Assembly (NCBI RefSeq): GCF_900101755.1
Contig: NZ_FNAE01000001.1
Span: forward strand, 1,798,001-1,862,000
DNA from: Ectopseudomonas alcaliphila
Lineage (GTDB): Bacteria > Pseudomonadota > Gammaproteobacteria > Pseudomonadales > Pseudomonadaceae
DNA: 64,000 nucleotides
Direction of reading: 5' to 3'
Positions 20,701 through 31,524 of this stretch are shown here, one piece after another. Made by a program: the position numbers and the translations under genes. Position 1 is the stretch's first letter; every line of letters starts with the position of its first letter. Below the pieces are notes generated by a model, which saw nothing but the letters and a program-made list of their open reading frames with translations, ran no database searches and had not been told where the DNA came from.

Positions 20701-21552
20701 GCCGCGCAGCAGCGGTAGCGGCAGGGTTGCGGCGTACACCAGCAGCACGCCATATAGAGCACCCGCGAAAGCGTGTCGTAGCGCCAGGACCAACATGCTC
20801 AGGCCAAGCAGCGGCAGGGCCAGCTGAGCCGGCAGGCGGGCGCTGAGCAGCATCAGCGCCAGAAATACGCCAGTCGCCAACAGCCAACCACCTGGCGAGC
20901 GGCTGATGGACAGAGTCGGCGCGCTATCTGCCAGCGGCTCGCTGATCCAGCCACGCGCACGCAGCAACGGGGTACAGAACGCCAGCAAGGGCGCCGTCAG
21001 GGCGAGGATGTTGATGGTGTCGCTCAACCAGATCGCCAGGCTGGCCAGCGCCCACTGCTCGCTGCTCTGAAAACCGGTCAGCCAGAGGTTGCTCTGCAAG
21101 CCGAGCGCCACCAACGCGCTCGGCATCAACACAGCGAAGGCGAGAAATCTCAGCAGATCACTCAGACGTCCCAGGGCGGGATCGAAAGGCTGACGCCGCA
21201 ACAGCCACCAGCTCAGGGCTACGGCGGCGGTTTCCGGCAGGGCATAGAGCGGCGCCCACTGCCAGGGCAGGCCCCATAGCGGCACGCTGAACAAGGCGTT
21301 GAGGTACAACGCCGGCAGCACGCGCGGGCCCCACCACAGGCACAAGGCAAGGCCGAGCACCAGGGGCAGATAACACAACGCCACCCCGTCATTCAGGCGG
21401 GTCGCCAGAGAAATCCAGGTTGCCAGATGGAACATCGGCAGCGGCAGCCACCAGGTCCAGCTGGGCAAGCGGTCGGGGAAGGCGGCGGGCATGCAGGCCT
21501 CGAGTTGATGCGCTGGCACAGCATAGCCCAGCGCCAGAGCGCTTGGCAGCAT
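17728..21552 (-). CDS. MASE1-LOV-PAS-PAS-PAS-GGDEF-EAL c-di-GMP protein
   Basis: 1274 residues from 21552; a start at 21492 (MPAAFPDRLP) is equally possible. Residues ~30-320 are a MASE1-like membrane sensor with about eight helices. Residues ~340-450 are a PAS domain of LOV type: GRNCRFLLG with Cys382, NYRKDGRPFWNE and GLQHDVT. Three more PAS domains follow (~470-583, 597-711, 715-832). The GGDEF domain has an intact GGDEF (922-926) and inhibitory site RTED five residues before it. The EAL domain reads EVL (E1055) but keeps NLSPREL, DDFGTGYSSL, K1196, AEGIE and QGYLFGRP. Both making and breaking c-di-GMP look possible, perhaps under blue light control. Confidence 0.92.
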   Translation of the reverse strand: MLPSALALGYAVPAHQLEACMPAAFPDRLPSWTWWLPLPMFHLATWISLATRLNDGVALCYLPLVLGLALCLWWGPRVLPALYLNALFSVPLWGLPWQWAPLYALPETAAVALSWWLLRRQPFDPALGRLSDLLRFLAFAVLMPSALVALGLQSNLWLTGFQSSEQWALASLAIWLSDTINILALTAPLLAFCTPLLRARGWISEPLADSAPTLSISRSPGGWLLATGVFLALMLLSARLPAQLALPLLGLSMLVLALRHAFAGALYGVLLVYAATLPLPLLRGSLSFGELDLQRNQLHFAVVLLMGATLLVGRALGDLRQALARSAQMQQQLARANLAMEASPLGVTIADARQADLPLVYCNAAFSQITGYSAEETMGRNCRFLLGDDRAQLELQPLRGALRNGRSGHAVVRNYRKDGRPFWNEVVLAPMRDEQGISHFVGLQHDVTERVELAAKVEQQRAQLLRQSHLFSQTEDIANLGGWVLEISDYGMFWSDGCYRIVERDIHLGPPNLEQALHYFDTPSQTLIMQTLQAALSGRDDLDIEVHLAARLGGRLARLRGMVERNQDGSLVRIYGVVQDISERKRTESQLRERDERLRLFFEAPLIGMALTTQSFGWEEVNQKLCSILGRSREELLASSWQQLSYPDDLAAEQAHVEQVLLGSSDGFEMDKRFLRADGLVVFTRVSLRAVRGGIGRQTLFLLLVEDISARHEAEARYRTLVEHAPEAILLFDPEGGIVECNENALRLFRYRRDELLGKSIQSISPLRQADGRLSARAGKAFLRCAVAGDAPVFEWNHRDSAGRQLPCEVRLVRMPGENLLIRASVTDISERQRYQREIERLAYSDELTGLPNRRLLLDRLQHAMDRENREGSLGALLFIDLDHFKTVNDSLGHLIGDALLCEVTTRLAAELRTEDTLARLGGDEFVVLLEALGKEPQTVAEHAAAVGEKLLRGLHGSCLIDGHELAISASIGIALHPMGLQQASDILKQADTAMYRAKHAGRNALHFFAPEMQVAIDQRLQLQSELRQAIARQQLQLVFQPQLMLADNSVAGAEVLLRWMHPERGEIGPDQFIPLAEETGLIQDIGQWVLEQACAALARWQAQWPQLVLAVNLSPRELRQAGCVERVEQCLRQHGVPAQSLELEITEGVLLEDVERCIGNMQQLKAQGVRFAIDDFGTGYSSLTYLKRLPLDRLKIDRSFVADLDGEASGRMLVQTILMIARNLGLECVAEGIERDSQLALLREHDCALGQGYLFGRPMTEAAFLAWMRARRR

Positions 21553-21588
21553 ATTGCCAGCACTCGAGCGCGGTAAGCAGACGCCTGG

Positions 21589-22905
21589 TTACACCGCGTC
21601 GCGCGGCAACAGCAGGCCGAGCGGCAGGCGCACCCGCGCCTCGAGACCACCCCCACTGCGGTTGCGCAGCTCGACGCTGCCGCCATGCAGCGCCGCGATG
21701 CGCTTGACGATGGCCAGGCCAAGGCCGGTACCGCGACCGCCACGCGCCCGATCACCGCGGATGAAGGGGTTGAAGATGCTGTCCAGCTCGGCCGGATCGA
21801 TGCCATTGCCACGGTCCAGCACGCTCAGCACTACATAAGGCGCGTTGTGGTCGCCGGCCAGGCTGGCGACCACCTCGACGGCATCCCCACCGCCGTGATT
21901 GAGGGCGTTCTCCACCAGATTGGTCAGCAGACGCTTGGTCGAGACGCGGCGCAGCGGAAAAGGCGGGATCGGCTCGAGGCACAGGCGCACGCGCTCGCCG
22001 TTCTGGTTGTAGGGCGCCAGGGTTTCGCGTACCAGTTCGGAGAAGTCCAGCTCCTCCACCGGCTCGTCGCGCCCGTCGCGGATGAAGGCGAGGAACTGAT
22101 CGAGGATGGCGTCCATGTCCTCGATATCACGCACCATGTCGTCGGTGAGTTCGGTGTCGTTGTCCATGAATTCCAGGGCCAGACGCAGACGGGTCAGCGG
22201 CGTGCGCAAGTCATGAGAAACACCGGCCAGCATCAGCTCACGCTCGCGCCCGGCCTGTTCGACGTCCTCGGCCATCTGGTTGAAGGCGCGGTAAACCTCG
22301 GTCATCTCGCTTGGCGTATCGCCTACCGGCAGGCGCACGCTGCGCCCCTGACCAAGCTGGCGAGCGGCAAAGACCAGGCGCTTGAGCGGTGCATTGAGCT
22401 GGCGCACGAAGATCCAGGCTGCAGCCGTGGACAGCAGGCCGATACCGAGGAACCAGCCGAGCACGCTCCAGATGCGCTGGCCACGCAGCGGATGCGGATA
22501 CATCGGCACCCGCACCCAGCCATCGCCGAGACTCGGCGCACGCACCCACAGTGCCGGCGGCGTGGTCGCACGCACCCGGGTTTCGGTGTCGGGACCAAGC
22601 TCGGTTTGCATCTGCCGCTGGAAGATCTCGCTGTAGGGCCAGTGTTGTTCACTGGCCGGCACCTTGTCCCGCGGGATGCGCTTGAGCCCGGCGGCCTGGG
22701 CAATATGGTCGCGATCATCGGGGTTGGCTGCCCAATAGGCCCGCAAGGTCAGCGCCGCACCGTGGCTGTACTGGCGGTCGACCAGCACGTCCTCGTTCAT
22801 CATCAGGTACACCAGGGTCAGTGCCTTGGAGAACAGCACGACCACGAGCACCAGCCAGAGGGTACGGGCGAAGAAACTTTGCGGGAACCAGTAGGGGGCT
22901 TTCAT
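21589..22905 (-). CDS. amgS: Envelope-stress sensor kinase AmgS (EnvZ-like)
   Basis: 438 residues from the ATG at 22905. Two membrane helices (about 14-35 and 155-175) enclose a periplasmic sensor. HAMP follows, then the phospho-acceptor box AGVSHDLRTPLTRLRLAL, and the ATPase boxes NLVENALNHGG, DRGNGI and GRGTGLGLAIV. In P. aeruginosa AmgRS responds to membrane stress from misfolded proteins and gives intrinsic aminoglycoside tolerance. The gene follows amgR with a long palindromic repeat between them. Confidence 0.9.
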   Translation of the reverse strand: MKAPYWFPQSFFARTLWLVLVVVLFSKALTLVYLMMNEDVLVDRQYSHGAALTLRAYWAANPDDRDHIAQAAGLKRIPRDKVPASEQHWPYSEIFQRQMQTELGPDTETRVRATTPPALWVRAPSLGDGWVRVPMYPHPLRGQRIWSVLGWFLGIGLLSTAAAWIFVRQLNAPLKRLVFAARQLGQGRSVRLPVGDTPSEMTEVYRAFNQMAEDVEQAGRERELMLAGVSHDLRTPLTRLRLALEFMDNDTELTDDMVRDIEDMDAILDQFLAFIRDGRDEPVEELDFSELVRETLAPYNQNGERVRLCLEPIPPFPLRRVSTKRLLTNLVENALNHGGGDAVEVVASLAGDHNAPYVVLSVLDRGNGIDPAELDSIFNPFIRGDRARGGRGTGLGLAIVKRIAALHGGSVELRNRSGGGLEARVRLPLGLLLPRDAV

Positions 22906-22917
22906 CAATACAGAACC

Positions 22918-22979
22918 GTAGGAGCGAGCTCGGCTCGCGAAAACGTGGCTTCGATTCGCGAGCTGAGCCCGCTCCTACA
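22918..22979. repeat. Long palindrome inside the amgR-amgS operon
   Basis: GTAGGAGCGAGCTCGGCTCG pairs with CGAGCTGAGCCCGCTCCTAC. It fills almost all of the gap between the amgR stop (22982) and amgS start (22905). Same family as 13500-13561. As a hairpin in the mRNA it would lower amgS output relative to amgR. Confidence 0.8.
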
Positions 22980-22981
22980 GG

Positions 22982-23719
22982 TCACTTGTTGCCATCGGGA
23001 ACGAACACGTAGCCCACACCCCAGACCGTCTGGATATAGCGCGGCTTGGACGGGTCCGGCTCGATCAGGCGACGCAGGCGGCTGATCTGCACATCGATGG
23101 AGCGCTCCAGCGCATCCCACTCGCGGCCACGGGCCAGGTTCATCAGCTTGTCGCGGGTCAGCGGTTCGCGCGCATGTTGCACCAAGGCCTTGAGAACGGC
23201 GAACTCACCGGTGGTGAGCATGTGTACTTCCTGCCCTTTCTTCAGCTCGCGGGTGGCCAGGGACAATTCGTATTCGCCGAAGCTGACGCTCTCGTCCTCG
23301 CTACCCGGTGCACCCGGCACCACAGGCGCCTGACGGCGCAGCACCGCCTTGATCCGCGCCAGCAACTCACGCGGGTTGAAGGGTTTGGCCAGGTAGTCAT
23401 CGGCGCCCAGTTCCAGGCCCTGGATGCGGCTGGACTCATCGCCCTTGGCGGTGAGCATGATGATCGGCATCTGGTTGCCCGCCTCACGCAGACGGCGGCA
23501 GGCAGAGAGACCGTCTTCGCCCGGCAACATCAGATCCAGCACCACCAGATTGAACAGTTCGCGCGCCAGCAGACGGTCCATCTGCTCGGCGTTCTCCACG
23601 GCGCGAACCCGGTAGCCCTGCTCATCGAAGAAGCGCTCGAGCAAACGGCGCAGACGGGCGTCGTCATCGACGATGAGAATTTTCTCGCCTTCAGCGGCAG
23701 GGGCAGCGGACTGGGTCAT
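22982..23719 (-). CDS. amgR: Response regulator AmgR (OmpR-like)
   Basis: 245 residues from the ATG at 23719, preceded by AAGGAGACGCC. Receiver domain ILIVDDDARLRRLL with the phospho-Asp in LVVLDLMLPGEDG, the switch LTAKG and Lys in LAKPF. The C-terminal half is the OmpR/PhoB winged helix (RSIDVQISRLRRLIEPDP, YIQTVWGVGYVF). It acts with AmgS on envelope stress genes. Confidence 0.94.
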   Translation of the reverse strand: MTQSAAPAAEGEKILIVDDDARLRRLLERFFDEQGYRVRAVENAEQMDRLLARELFNLVVLDLMLPGEDGLSACRRLREAGNQMPIIMLTAKGDESSRIQGLELGADDYLAKPFNPRELLARIKAVLRRQAPVVPGAPGSEDESVSFGEYELSLATRELKKGQEVHMLTTGEFAVLKALVQHAREPLTRDKLMNLARGREWDALERSIDVQISRLRRLIEPDPSKPRYIQTVWGVGYVFVPDGNK

Positions 23720-23850
23720 GGCGTCTCCTTGGACAGCCGTACTAAGGACGGCAAGTGGCGGCATTATCGCTCAGGCGCATGGGTGGGCGCTTTAGCCATT
23801 GTTAGCAGATTTTTCCCCGAACGGTTCGCAGCTCTCGTGAATGCGGTGTT

Positions 23851-23856
23851 TATAAT
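23851..23856 (+). promoter_or_regulatory. Sigma-70 -10 box upstream of tex
   Basis: A perfect TATAAT lies 81 bases before the tex ATG, in the 217-bp gap between divergent amgR and tex. The -35 region is not obvious, so only the -10 element is claimed. Confidence 0.5.
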
Positions 23857-23936
23857 GCGCCGCTTTCGTGTCTGGCCTGCATCTTTGCGGCCACCCTGTC
23901 GCTCAGGGCACTTCTGAAAACGTGGGTAGTATTTAT

Positions 23937-26260
<2,324 letters not shown>

Positions 26261-26264
<4 letters not shown>

Positions 26265-26647
26265 GTACGGAAGGCAATGTAGGCGCCAGCAGCGCCTTTT
26301 CCCGCCTGCTCGGCCTGGAGATTCTCCAGGTCGGCGGCGGCGAGGCGCGCGTGCGCCTGACCCTCACCGACGAACTGCGCAACCTGCACGGCAAGCTGCA
26401 CGGCGGCGCGCTGTTCTCGCTGATCGACACCGCCATGGGCCAAGCCAGCCACAGCCTCGGTGACGGCGGCCCGAGCAGCGTGACCCTGGAGTGCAAGATC
26501 AACTACATCCGTCCAGTGTCCGAGGGCAACGTGCTGTGCCACGCCAAAGTGCTGCACGCCGGTCGCCGCACCCAGGTGGTGGAGGCCGAAGTACTGCAGG
26601 GCGACAAGCTGGTCGCCAAGGCACAAGGCACCTTCGCCTGCGTGTAA
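26261..26647 (+). CDS. PaaI-type hotdog thioesterase
   Basis: 128 residues. The hotdog signature is [20 protein letters not shown], with the helix Asp/Ser region of PaaI-like acyl-CoA thioesterases, then [13 protein letters not shown]. It should hydrolyse a CoA thioester in the cytoplasm; the acyl group is not predictable. It is coupled to tex, an arrangement I recall from PAO1 (PA5201-PA5202). Confidence 0.9.
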
Positions 26648-26749
26648 TCGCTACCGCTCGGGCTGGTCTAATCTGGGAAACCGTTCACCCCTTGCAGAGT
26701 GCGGGGGCGATCCCCATATTGTGGCGACTGCCCAGTTAGGAATTGCATC

Positions 26750-28330
26750 TTGAGCGATATTCTCTCCCGCCGCCTGGCCCAGCTCGGCGAGCCGGCCAAC
26801 CTGTCCCTGCTGGGTGAGTGTCTGCACGGCATCGAGCGCGAATGCCTGCGTGTCGATCGCGACGGCCAACTGGCCCTGACCCCGCACCCGCGGGCGCTGG
26901 GCTCGGCGCTGACCCATGCACAGATCACCACCGACTACTCCGAGTCGCTGCTGGAGTTCATCACCGGTACCGCCAAGGATCCAGCCACCACCCTCGCCGA
27001 GCTGGAAAGCATCCACCGCTTCGCCTACGACAAACTCGATGGCGAACTGCTGTGGAGCCCGTCGATGCCCTGCGCCCTGCCGGACGAAGAGACCATTCCC
27101 ATCGCCCACTACGGCAGCTCCAATATCGGCCGCCTCAAGTACGTGTACCGCAAGGGGCTGGCACTGCGTTACGGCAAGACCATGCAGTGCATCGCCGGCA
27201 TCCACTACAACTTCTCCCTGCCCGAGGGGCTGTGGCAGCTGCAACAGCAGAGCGAAGGCAGCGAGCAGAGTGCGCGCGACTATCAGTCGGCGCGCTATAT
27301 CGCGCTGATCCGCAACTTCCGCCGCTACAGCTGGCTGCTGATGTACCTGTTCGGTGCCTCGCCGGCGCTGGACAAGGGCTTCATGCGTGGCCGTCCACAC
27401 CACTTGCAGGAACTGGACGCCAGCACCCTCTACCTGCCCTACGCCACCAGTCTGCGCATGAGCGACCTGGGCTATCAGAGCAGCGCGCAATCTGGCCTGA
27501 CCCCCTGCTACAACGACCTGGCCAGCTACACCGACAGCCTGCGCCTGGCAGTCGGGACGCCCTACCCGGCCTATGTCGAGGCTGGCATCAAGCGCGGTGA
27601 CGAGTGGCTACAGCTGAACACCAACATTCTGCAGATCGAGAACGAGTACTACTCGAGCATCCGCCCGAAACGCGTCACCTACAGCGGCGAGCGGCCGATC
27701 CAGGCGCTGATGAGCCGTGGCGTGCAGTACGTGGAAGTGCGCTGCCTGGACATCAACCCGTTCCTGCCGCTGGGCATCGACGTGGCGCAGGCGCGCTTCA
27801 TCGACGCGTTCCTGCTGTTCTGCGCGCTGGAAGACAGCCCGATGCTGGAAAATGGCGAGTGCAGCAGTTGCACCAGCAACTTCCTCAAGGTGGTCAAGGA
27901 AGGGCGTCGTCCCGGCCTGCACCTGCACAAAGGCAAGCAGCAGGTGGAGCTCAAGGTCTGGGCCAGCGAACTGCTCGAACGCATCCTGCCGCTGGCCGAA
28001 CTGCTCGACCGCAGCCAGGGCAGCAGCCTACATATCGAGGCGTTGGCGCAGCAGCAAGCCAAAGTCGCGGATGTGGAAATGACGCCATCGGCCCAGGTGC
28101 TGGCGATTCTGCGGCAGGGCAAGAGCTTTAGCGAGTTCGCCCTGCAGCAGAGCCAGCGTCACGCCGAATACTTCCGCGCGCAGCCGCTCAGCGCCGAACA
28201 GAAGCAGGCCTTCGAGCAGGCCGCCCACGATTCGCTGGCCGGGCAGGCCGAGCTGGAGGCTCAACCCAGAGGCGATTTCGACGCCTTCGTGGCGGCCTAT
28301 CAGGCGAGCATTCTGGCGTTGGCCGTCTAG
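26750..28330 (+). CDS. gshA: Glutamate-cysteine ligase
   Basis: 526 residues from a TTG at 26750 ([19 protein letters not shown]), chosen because it matches the family N-terminus and has TAGGAA about 9 bases before it; there is no ATG near. It belongs to the gamma-proteobacterial GshA family: [12 protein letters not shown] (ATP/metal site), [16 protein letters not shown] and [12 protein letters not shown]. It joins L-glutamate and L-cysteine, the first step of glutathione synthesis. Confidence 0.95.
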   Translation: MSDILSRRLAQLGEPANLSLLGECLHGIERECLRVDRDGQLALTPHPRALGSALTHAQITTDYSESLLEFITGTAKDPATTLAELESIHRFAYDKLDGELLWSPSMPCALPDEETIPIAHYGSSNIGRLKYVYRKGLALRYGKTMQCIAGIHYNFSLPEGLWQLQQQSEGSEQSARDYQSARYIALIRNFRRYSWLLMYLFGASPALDKGFMRGRPHHLQELDASTLYLPYATSLRMSDLGYQSSAQSGLTPCYNDLASYTDSLRLAVGTPYPAYVEAGIKRGDEWLQLNTNILQIENEYYSSIRPKRVTYSGERPIQALMSRGVQYVEVRCLDINPFLPLGIDVAQARFIDAFLLFCALEDSPMLENGECSSCTSNFLKVVKEGRRPGLHLHKGKQQVELKVWASELLERILPLAELLDRSQGSSLHIEALAQQQAKVADVEMTPSAQVLAILRQGKSFSEFALQQSQRHAEYFRAQPLSAEQKQAFEQAAHDSLAGQAELEAQPRGDFDAFVAAYQASILALAV

Positions 28331-28363
28331 GGTCAGCCGACACCAGCCACCCGGGACATACGC

Positions 28364-28380
28364 GGTGCGCGCAGCGCACC
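28364..28380. repeat. Single GGTGCGCgcagcGCACC palindrome
   Basis: GGTGCGCGCAGCGCACC, a short member of the GGTGCGCAC family, about 33 bases past the gshA stop. It may help end that transcript. Confidence 0.5.
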
Positions 28381-28541
28381 CCACGGGCCTCCCGGGATGG
28401 CACTCTCAGCCCATTGGGCCAATATTCGTCGACTGCGTCACAAAGCCAACCAGCGGAGCAAAAGCCAGGATGGACGGCAACTCCCTGAGCCGCCCGGCCA
28501 GCTAGCATTATCGGGTAAAGGACGATAGACGAGCAGCGCCC

Positions 28542-28733
28542 ATGGCCGACGACGCCACGCCGCAATGGAGCCTGGAAAGCCTGACCAAGGCCTACCAGCA
28601 AGGTTACATGGCCGGCCTTACTGGCCAGCCCAGAACACGCCAGCCCTACCCTGACGAAATCCCCGCTGCCGCCTGGGAGGCCGGCTGGGACGATGGCTTC
28701 GAGCAGATGCGCCTGCAGCAGCACAGCGCCTGA
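28542..28733 (+). CDS. Ribosome modulation factor-like small protein
   Basis: 63 residues. The pattern LTKAYQQGYMAGLTGQPRTR followed by PYP...AWEAGWDDGFEQM parallels RMF (HQRGYQAGIAGRS...CPYQ...WLGGWREA). RMF dimerises 70S ribosomes into resting particles in stationary phase. This protein is more acidic than true RMF, lacks its basic N-terminus and has no nearby ribosome genes, so it is a paralogue or a relative of uncertain function. AGGACG upstream is a weak binding site. Confidence 0.7.
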   Translation: MADDATPQWSLESLTKAYQQGYMAGLTGQPRTRQPYPDEIPAAAWEAGWDDGFEQMRLQQHSA

Positions 28734-28748
28734 CGCGCTGAACGCATC

Positions 28749-28803
28749 GTGGGAGGGGCTTTAGCCGCGAGCGGTGAAGCAGTCGCGGCTAAAGCCCCTC
28801 TCA
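28749..28803. repeat. GGGAGGGGCTTTAGCCGCGA palindrome pair
   Basis: GGGAGGGGCTTTAGCCGCGA at the left pairs with TCGCGGCTAAAGCCCCTCTC at the right around ~13 bases. It lies between the convergent RMF-like and argA genes. A diverged copy is at 53630-53682. Confidence 0.8.
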
Positions 28804-28821
28804 CTCATCGTATTTGTCTCC

Positions 28822-30120
28822 CTACAACGTCTTCTCGAATACCTTGGAATTGCGCTGGTAGTTGTACAGCGACGCCCGCGCGGTGGGCATGCGCTCGACA
28901 CTGCTCGGTTCGAAGCCGCGCTCGCGGAACCAGTGGGCGGTGCGGGTGGTGAGTACGAACAGAGTCTTGATCCCCTGCGCCCGTGCCCGCGCCTCGATAC
29001 GTTCCAGTAGTTCGTCACCACGGCCACCGTGACGGTAGTCGGGATTGACTGCCAGACAGGCCAGCTCGCCGCAGTCGGAATCGGCAATGGGATACAGCGC
29101 CGCGCAGGCGATGATCAGCCCTTCGCGTTCGACGATGCTGAACTGCTCGATCTCACGCTCGAGCACCTCGCGCGAACGACGTACCAGAATGCCCTGCTCT
29201 TCCAGCGGGCTGATCAGCTCGATCAGGCCGCCGACATCTTCGATGGTCGCCTCACGCAGCGATTCGAACTGTTCCTGGGCCACCAGAGTGCCGTTACCGG
29301 TGCGGGTGAACAGCTCGCTGAGCAGCGCGCCATCGGTGGCATAACTGACGATATGGCTGCGTTTCACACCGCCACGGCAGGCCTCGGCCGCCGCGTCGAG
29401 CAGTTCGCCCTGGTAATTGCTGCCCAGGCGCGTCAGATGCGCCGGCACCTGCTGAGGGCGCAGCTCACGCACCAGCCTGCCCTGTTCGTCGAGCAGACCG
29501 TCTTCGGCGCCGAACAGCAGCAGCTTGTCGGCGCCCAGGTCGATGGCCGCGCGGGTGGCGACGTCCTCGCAGGCCAGGTTGAAGATTTCCCCGGTGGGCG
29601 AATAACCCAGCGGCGACAGCAGCACGATGCTGCGCTCGTCGAGCTGGCGATTGATACCCTTGCGATCGATACGCCGCACTTCACCAGTGTGGTGATAGTC
29701 GACGCCATCGAGCACGCCGATTGGCCGCGCGGTGACGAAATTACCGCTGGTCAGGCGCAGGCGCGAGCCCTGCATCGGCGAGGCGGCCATGTCCATCGAC
29801 AGGCGCGCCTCGATGGCGATGCGCAGTTGGCCGACCGCGTCGATCACGCATTCCAGGGTCGGGGCGTCGGTGATGCGCAGGTCGCGATGGTAATGCGGGA
29901 TCAGGCCACGAGCAGCCAGGCGCGCCTCGATCTGCGGGCGCGAGCCATGTACCAGTACCAGACGCACGCCGAGGCTGTGCAGCAGGACCAGGTCGTGGAC
30001 GATATTGGCGAAGTTCGGGTGGGCGACACCCTCGCCCGGCAGCATGACCACGAAGGTGCAGTCGCGGTGGGCGTTGATGTAAGGCGAAGCGTGGCGTAAC
30101 CAGGTGACGTAGTCGTGCAT
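28822..30120 (-). CDS. argA: N-acetylglutamate synthase
   Basis: 432 residues. The first ~280 form an amino-acid-kinase-like regulatory domain (VVMLPGEGVAHPNF, LVLVHGSRPQI) and the last ~140 a GNAT acetyltransferase (CLAVNPDYRHGGRGDELLERIE). It makes N-acetylglutamate from acetyl-CoA and glutamate, the entry to arginine synthesis, and is normally inhibited by arginine. It lies with argE on the same strand, with repeats between them. Confidence 0.95.
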   Translation of the reverse strand: MHDYVTWLRHASPYINAHRDCTFVVMLPGEGVAHPNFANIVHDLVLLHSLGVRLVLVHGSRPQIEARLAARGLIPHYHRDLRITDAPTLECVIDAVGQLRIAIEARLSMDMAASPMQGSRLRLTSGNFVTARPIGVLDGVDYHHTGEVRRIDRKGINRQLDERSIVLLSPLGYSPTGEIFNLACEDVATRAAIDLGADKLLLFGAEDGLLDEQGRLVRELRPQQVPAHLTRLGSNYQGELLDAAAEACRGGVKRSHIVSYATDGALLSELFTRTGNGTLVAQEQFESLREATIEDVGGLIELISPLEEQGILVRRSREVLEREIEQFSIVEREGLIIACAALYPIADSDCGELACLAVNPDYRHGGRGDELLERIEARARAQGIKTLFVLTTRTAHWFRERGFEPSSVERMPTARASLYNYQRNSKVFEKTL

Positions 30121-30168
30121 GTAGAGATCCGTTAGCGTGAAAGTCGCACAGCGACACCCTCCTTATAC

Positions 30169-30280
30169 CCTTCTCCTTCCGGGAGAAGGCGGCGCGCAGC
30201 GCCGGATGAGGGAGGGCATGCCCGTTAGCGTCCAGACGTAGGGCGGGTACAACCCGCCATGAGCGATAGGGCGGGCTCGG
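30169..30280. repeat. Two palindrome types between argE and argA
   Basis: CCTTCTCC-TTCC-GGGAGAAGG at 30169-30189 is one hairpin. GTAGGGCGGGTACAACCCGCC at 30238-30258, followed by a partial GATAGGGCGGG, is a second type; it also occurs at 55619-55673. They separate argA from argE and would form mRNA hairpins. Confidence 0.7.
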
Positions 30281-30289
30281 GGCTGGCTC

Positions 30290-31456
30290 TCATCGTCGTT
30301 GCACGTCTTCACTCCGCGTCAGGCAATAGTGTTGGATCAACTGGCGCAGCAGCGCCACAGTAGGTTCGATGCGGGCCAGCTCCAGGTGTTCCCCGGGCTG
30401 ATGCGCGCAATCGATGTCGCCGGGGCCGAGCACCAGCGTCTCACAGCCAAGTTGCTGAAGATAAGGCGCCTCGGTGCCAAATGCCACCGCTTGCGCGCTG
30501 TGCCCGGTAAGACGCTCGGCGAGGCGCACCAGCTCGGCATCGGCGGCCTGCTCGAAGGGCGGCACGGCCGGGAACAACGGGCCGTAGTCGATGCGCACCT
30601 GGTGCTTGAGCGCCAACGGCTGCAGCTTGCCGCGAATCGCCTCACGCAGCTGCTCCGGGTCCATCCCCGGCAGCGGCCGCAGATCGAACTCCAGCGCGCA
30701 CTGGCCACAGATCCGATTGGGATTGTCGCCGCCGTGGATGCAGCCCAGGTTCAGGGTCGGTTGCGGGACACCGAATTGCGGGTTGTTGAACTCGCGCTGC
30801 CACTGGGCGCGCAAGCCGCGTAACTCGCCCATCACATCCTGCATGGCCTCCAGCGCACTGCGGCCAAGCGCCGGGTCGGAGGAATGGCCGCTCTGCCCGA
30901 GAATATCGATGCGCTCCATCATCACGCCCTTGTGCAGTCGGATCGGCTTGAGGCCGGTCGGCTCACCGATCACCGCCGCGCGGCCGAGTGGCCGGCCGGC
31001 ATCGGCCAGGGCGCGGGCACCGGCCATGGAGCTCTCTTCGTCGCAGGTGGCGAGAATCAGCAAGGGTTGTTTGAAGGGCTGATCGAGCAGTGGCCGCACG
31101 GCTTCGATGGCCAGGGCAAAGAAGCCTTTCATGTCGCAACTGCCAAGGCCCACCCAGCGGTCACCGACTTCGGTCAGCTTGAGCGGGTCGCTCTGCCACA
31201 GGGCGGCATCGAACGGCACGGTATCGCTGTGCCCGGCCAGCACCAGGCCGCCGGTGCCGGAACCATAGCTGGCGAGCAGGTTGAATTTGCCGGGGGCGAT
31301 CTGCTGGGTTTCGCAGGCAAAGCCGAGATCACCGAGCCAGGCGGCGAGCAACTCGATCACAGGCGCGTTGCTCTGGTCCCAGTTCGGCTGGGTACAGCTC
31401 ACTGAAGGCGCTGCGATCAGCGCGGCGAACTGCTCTCGAAAGGACGGCAAGGGCAT
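30290..31456 (-). CDS. argE: Acetylornithine deacetylase
   Basis: 388 residues from the ATG at 31456, preceded by CAGGAGAG; an upstream in-frame extension was not used. M20-family metallopeptidase: LAGHSDTVPFD and SCDMKGFFALA (zinc ligands His, Asp), TCDEESSMAGA (catalytic Glu), then IGEPTGLKPI. It removes acetate from N-acetylornithine in arginine synthesis. Confidence 0.93.
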   Translation of the reverse strand: MPLPSFREQFAALIAAPSVSCTQPNWDQSNAPVIELLAAWLGDLGFACETQQIAPGKFNLLASYGSGTGGLVLAGHSDTVPFDAALWQSDPLKLTEVGDRWVGLGSCDMKGFFALAIEAVRPLLDQPFKQPLLILATCDEESSMAGARALADAGRPLGRAAVIGEPTGLKPIRLHKGVMMERIDILGQSGHSSDPALGRSALEAMQDVMGELRGLRAQWQREFNNPQFGVPQPTLNLGCIHGGDNPNRICGQCALEFDLRPLPGMDPEQLREAIRGKLQPLALKHQVRIDYGPLFPAVPPFEQAADAELVRLAERLTGHSAQAVAFGTEAPYLQQLGCETLVLGPGDIDCAHQPGEHLELARIEPTVALLRQLIQHYCLTRSEDVQRR

Positions 31457-31524
31457 CGGTGCTCTCCTGGGTCGGAGCTCCATCATAGGAGCATCCAACC
31501 TCAGGGGAAACCTTCAGGGCGGGA

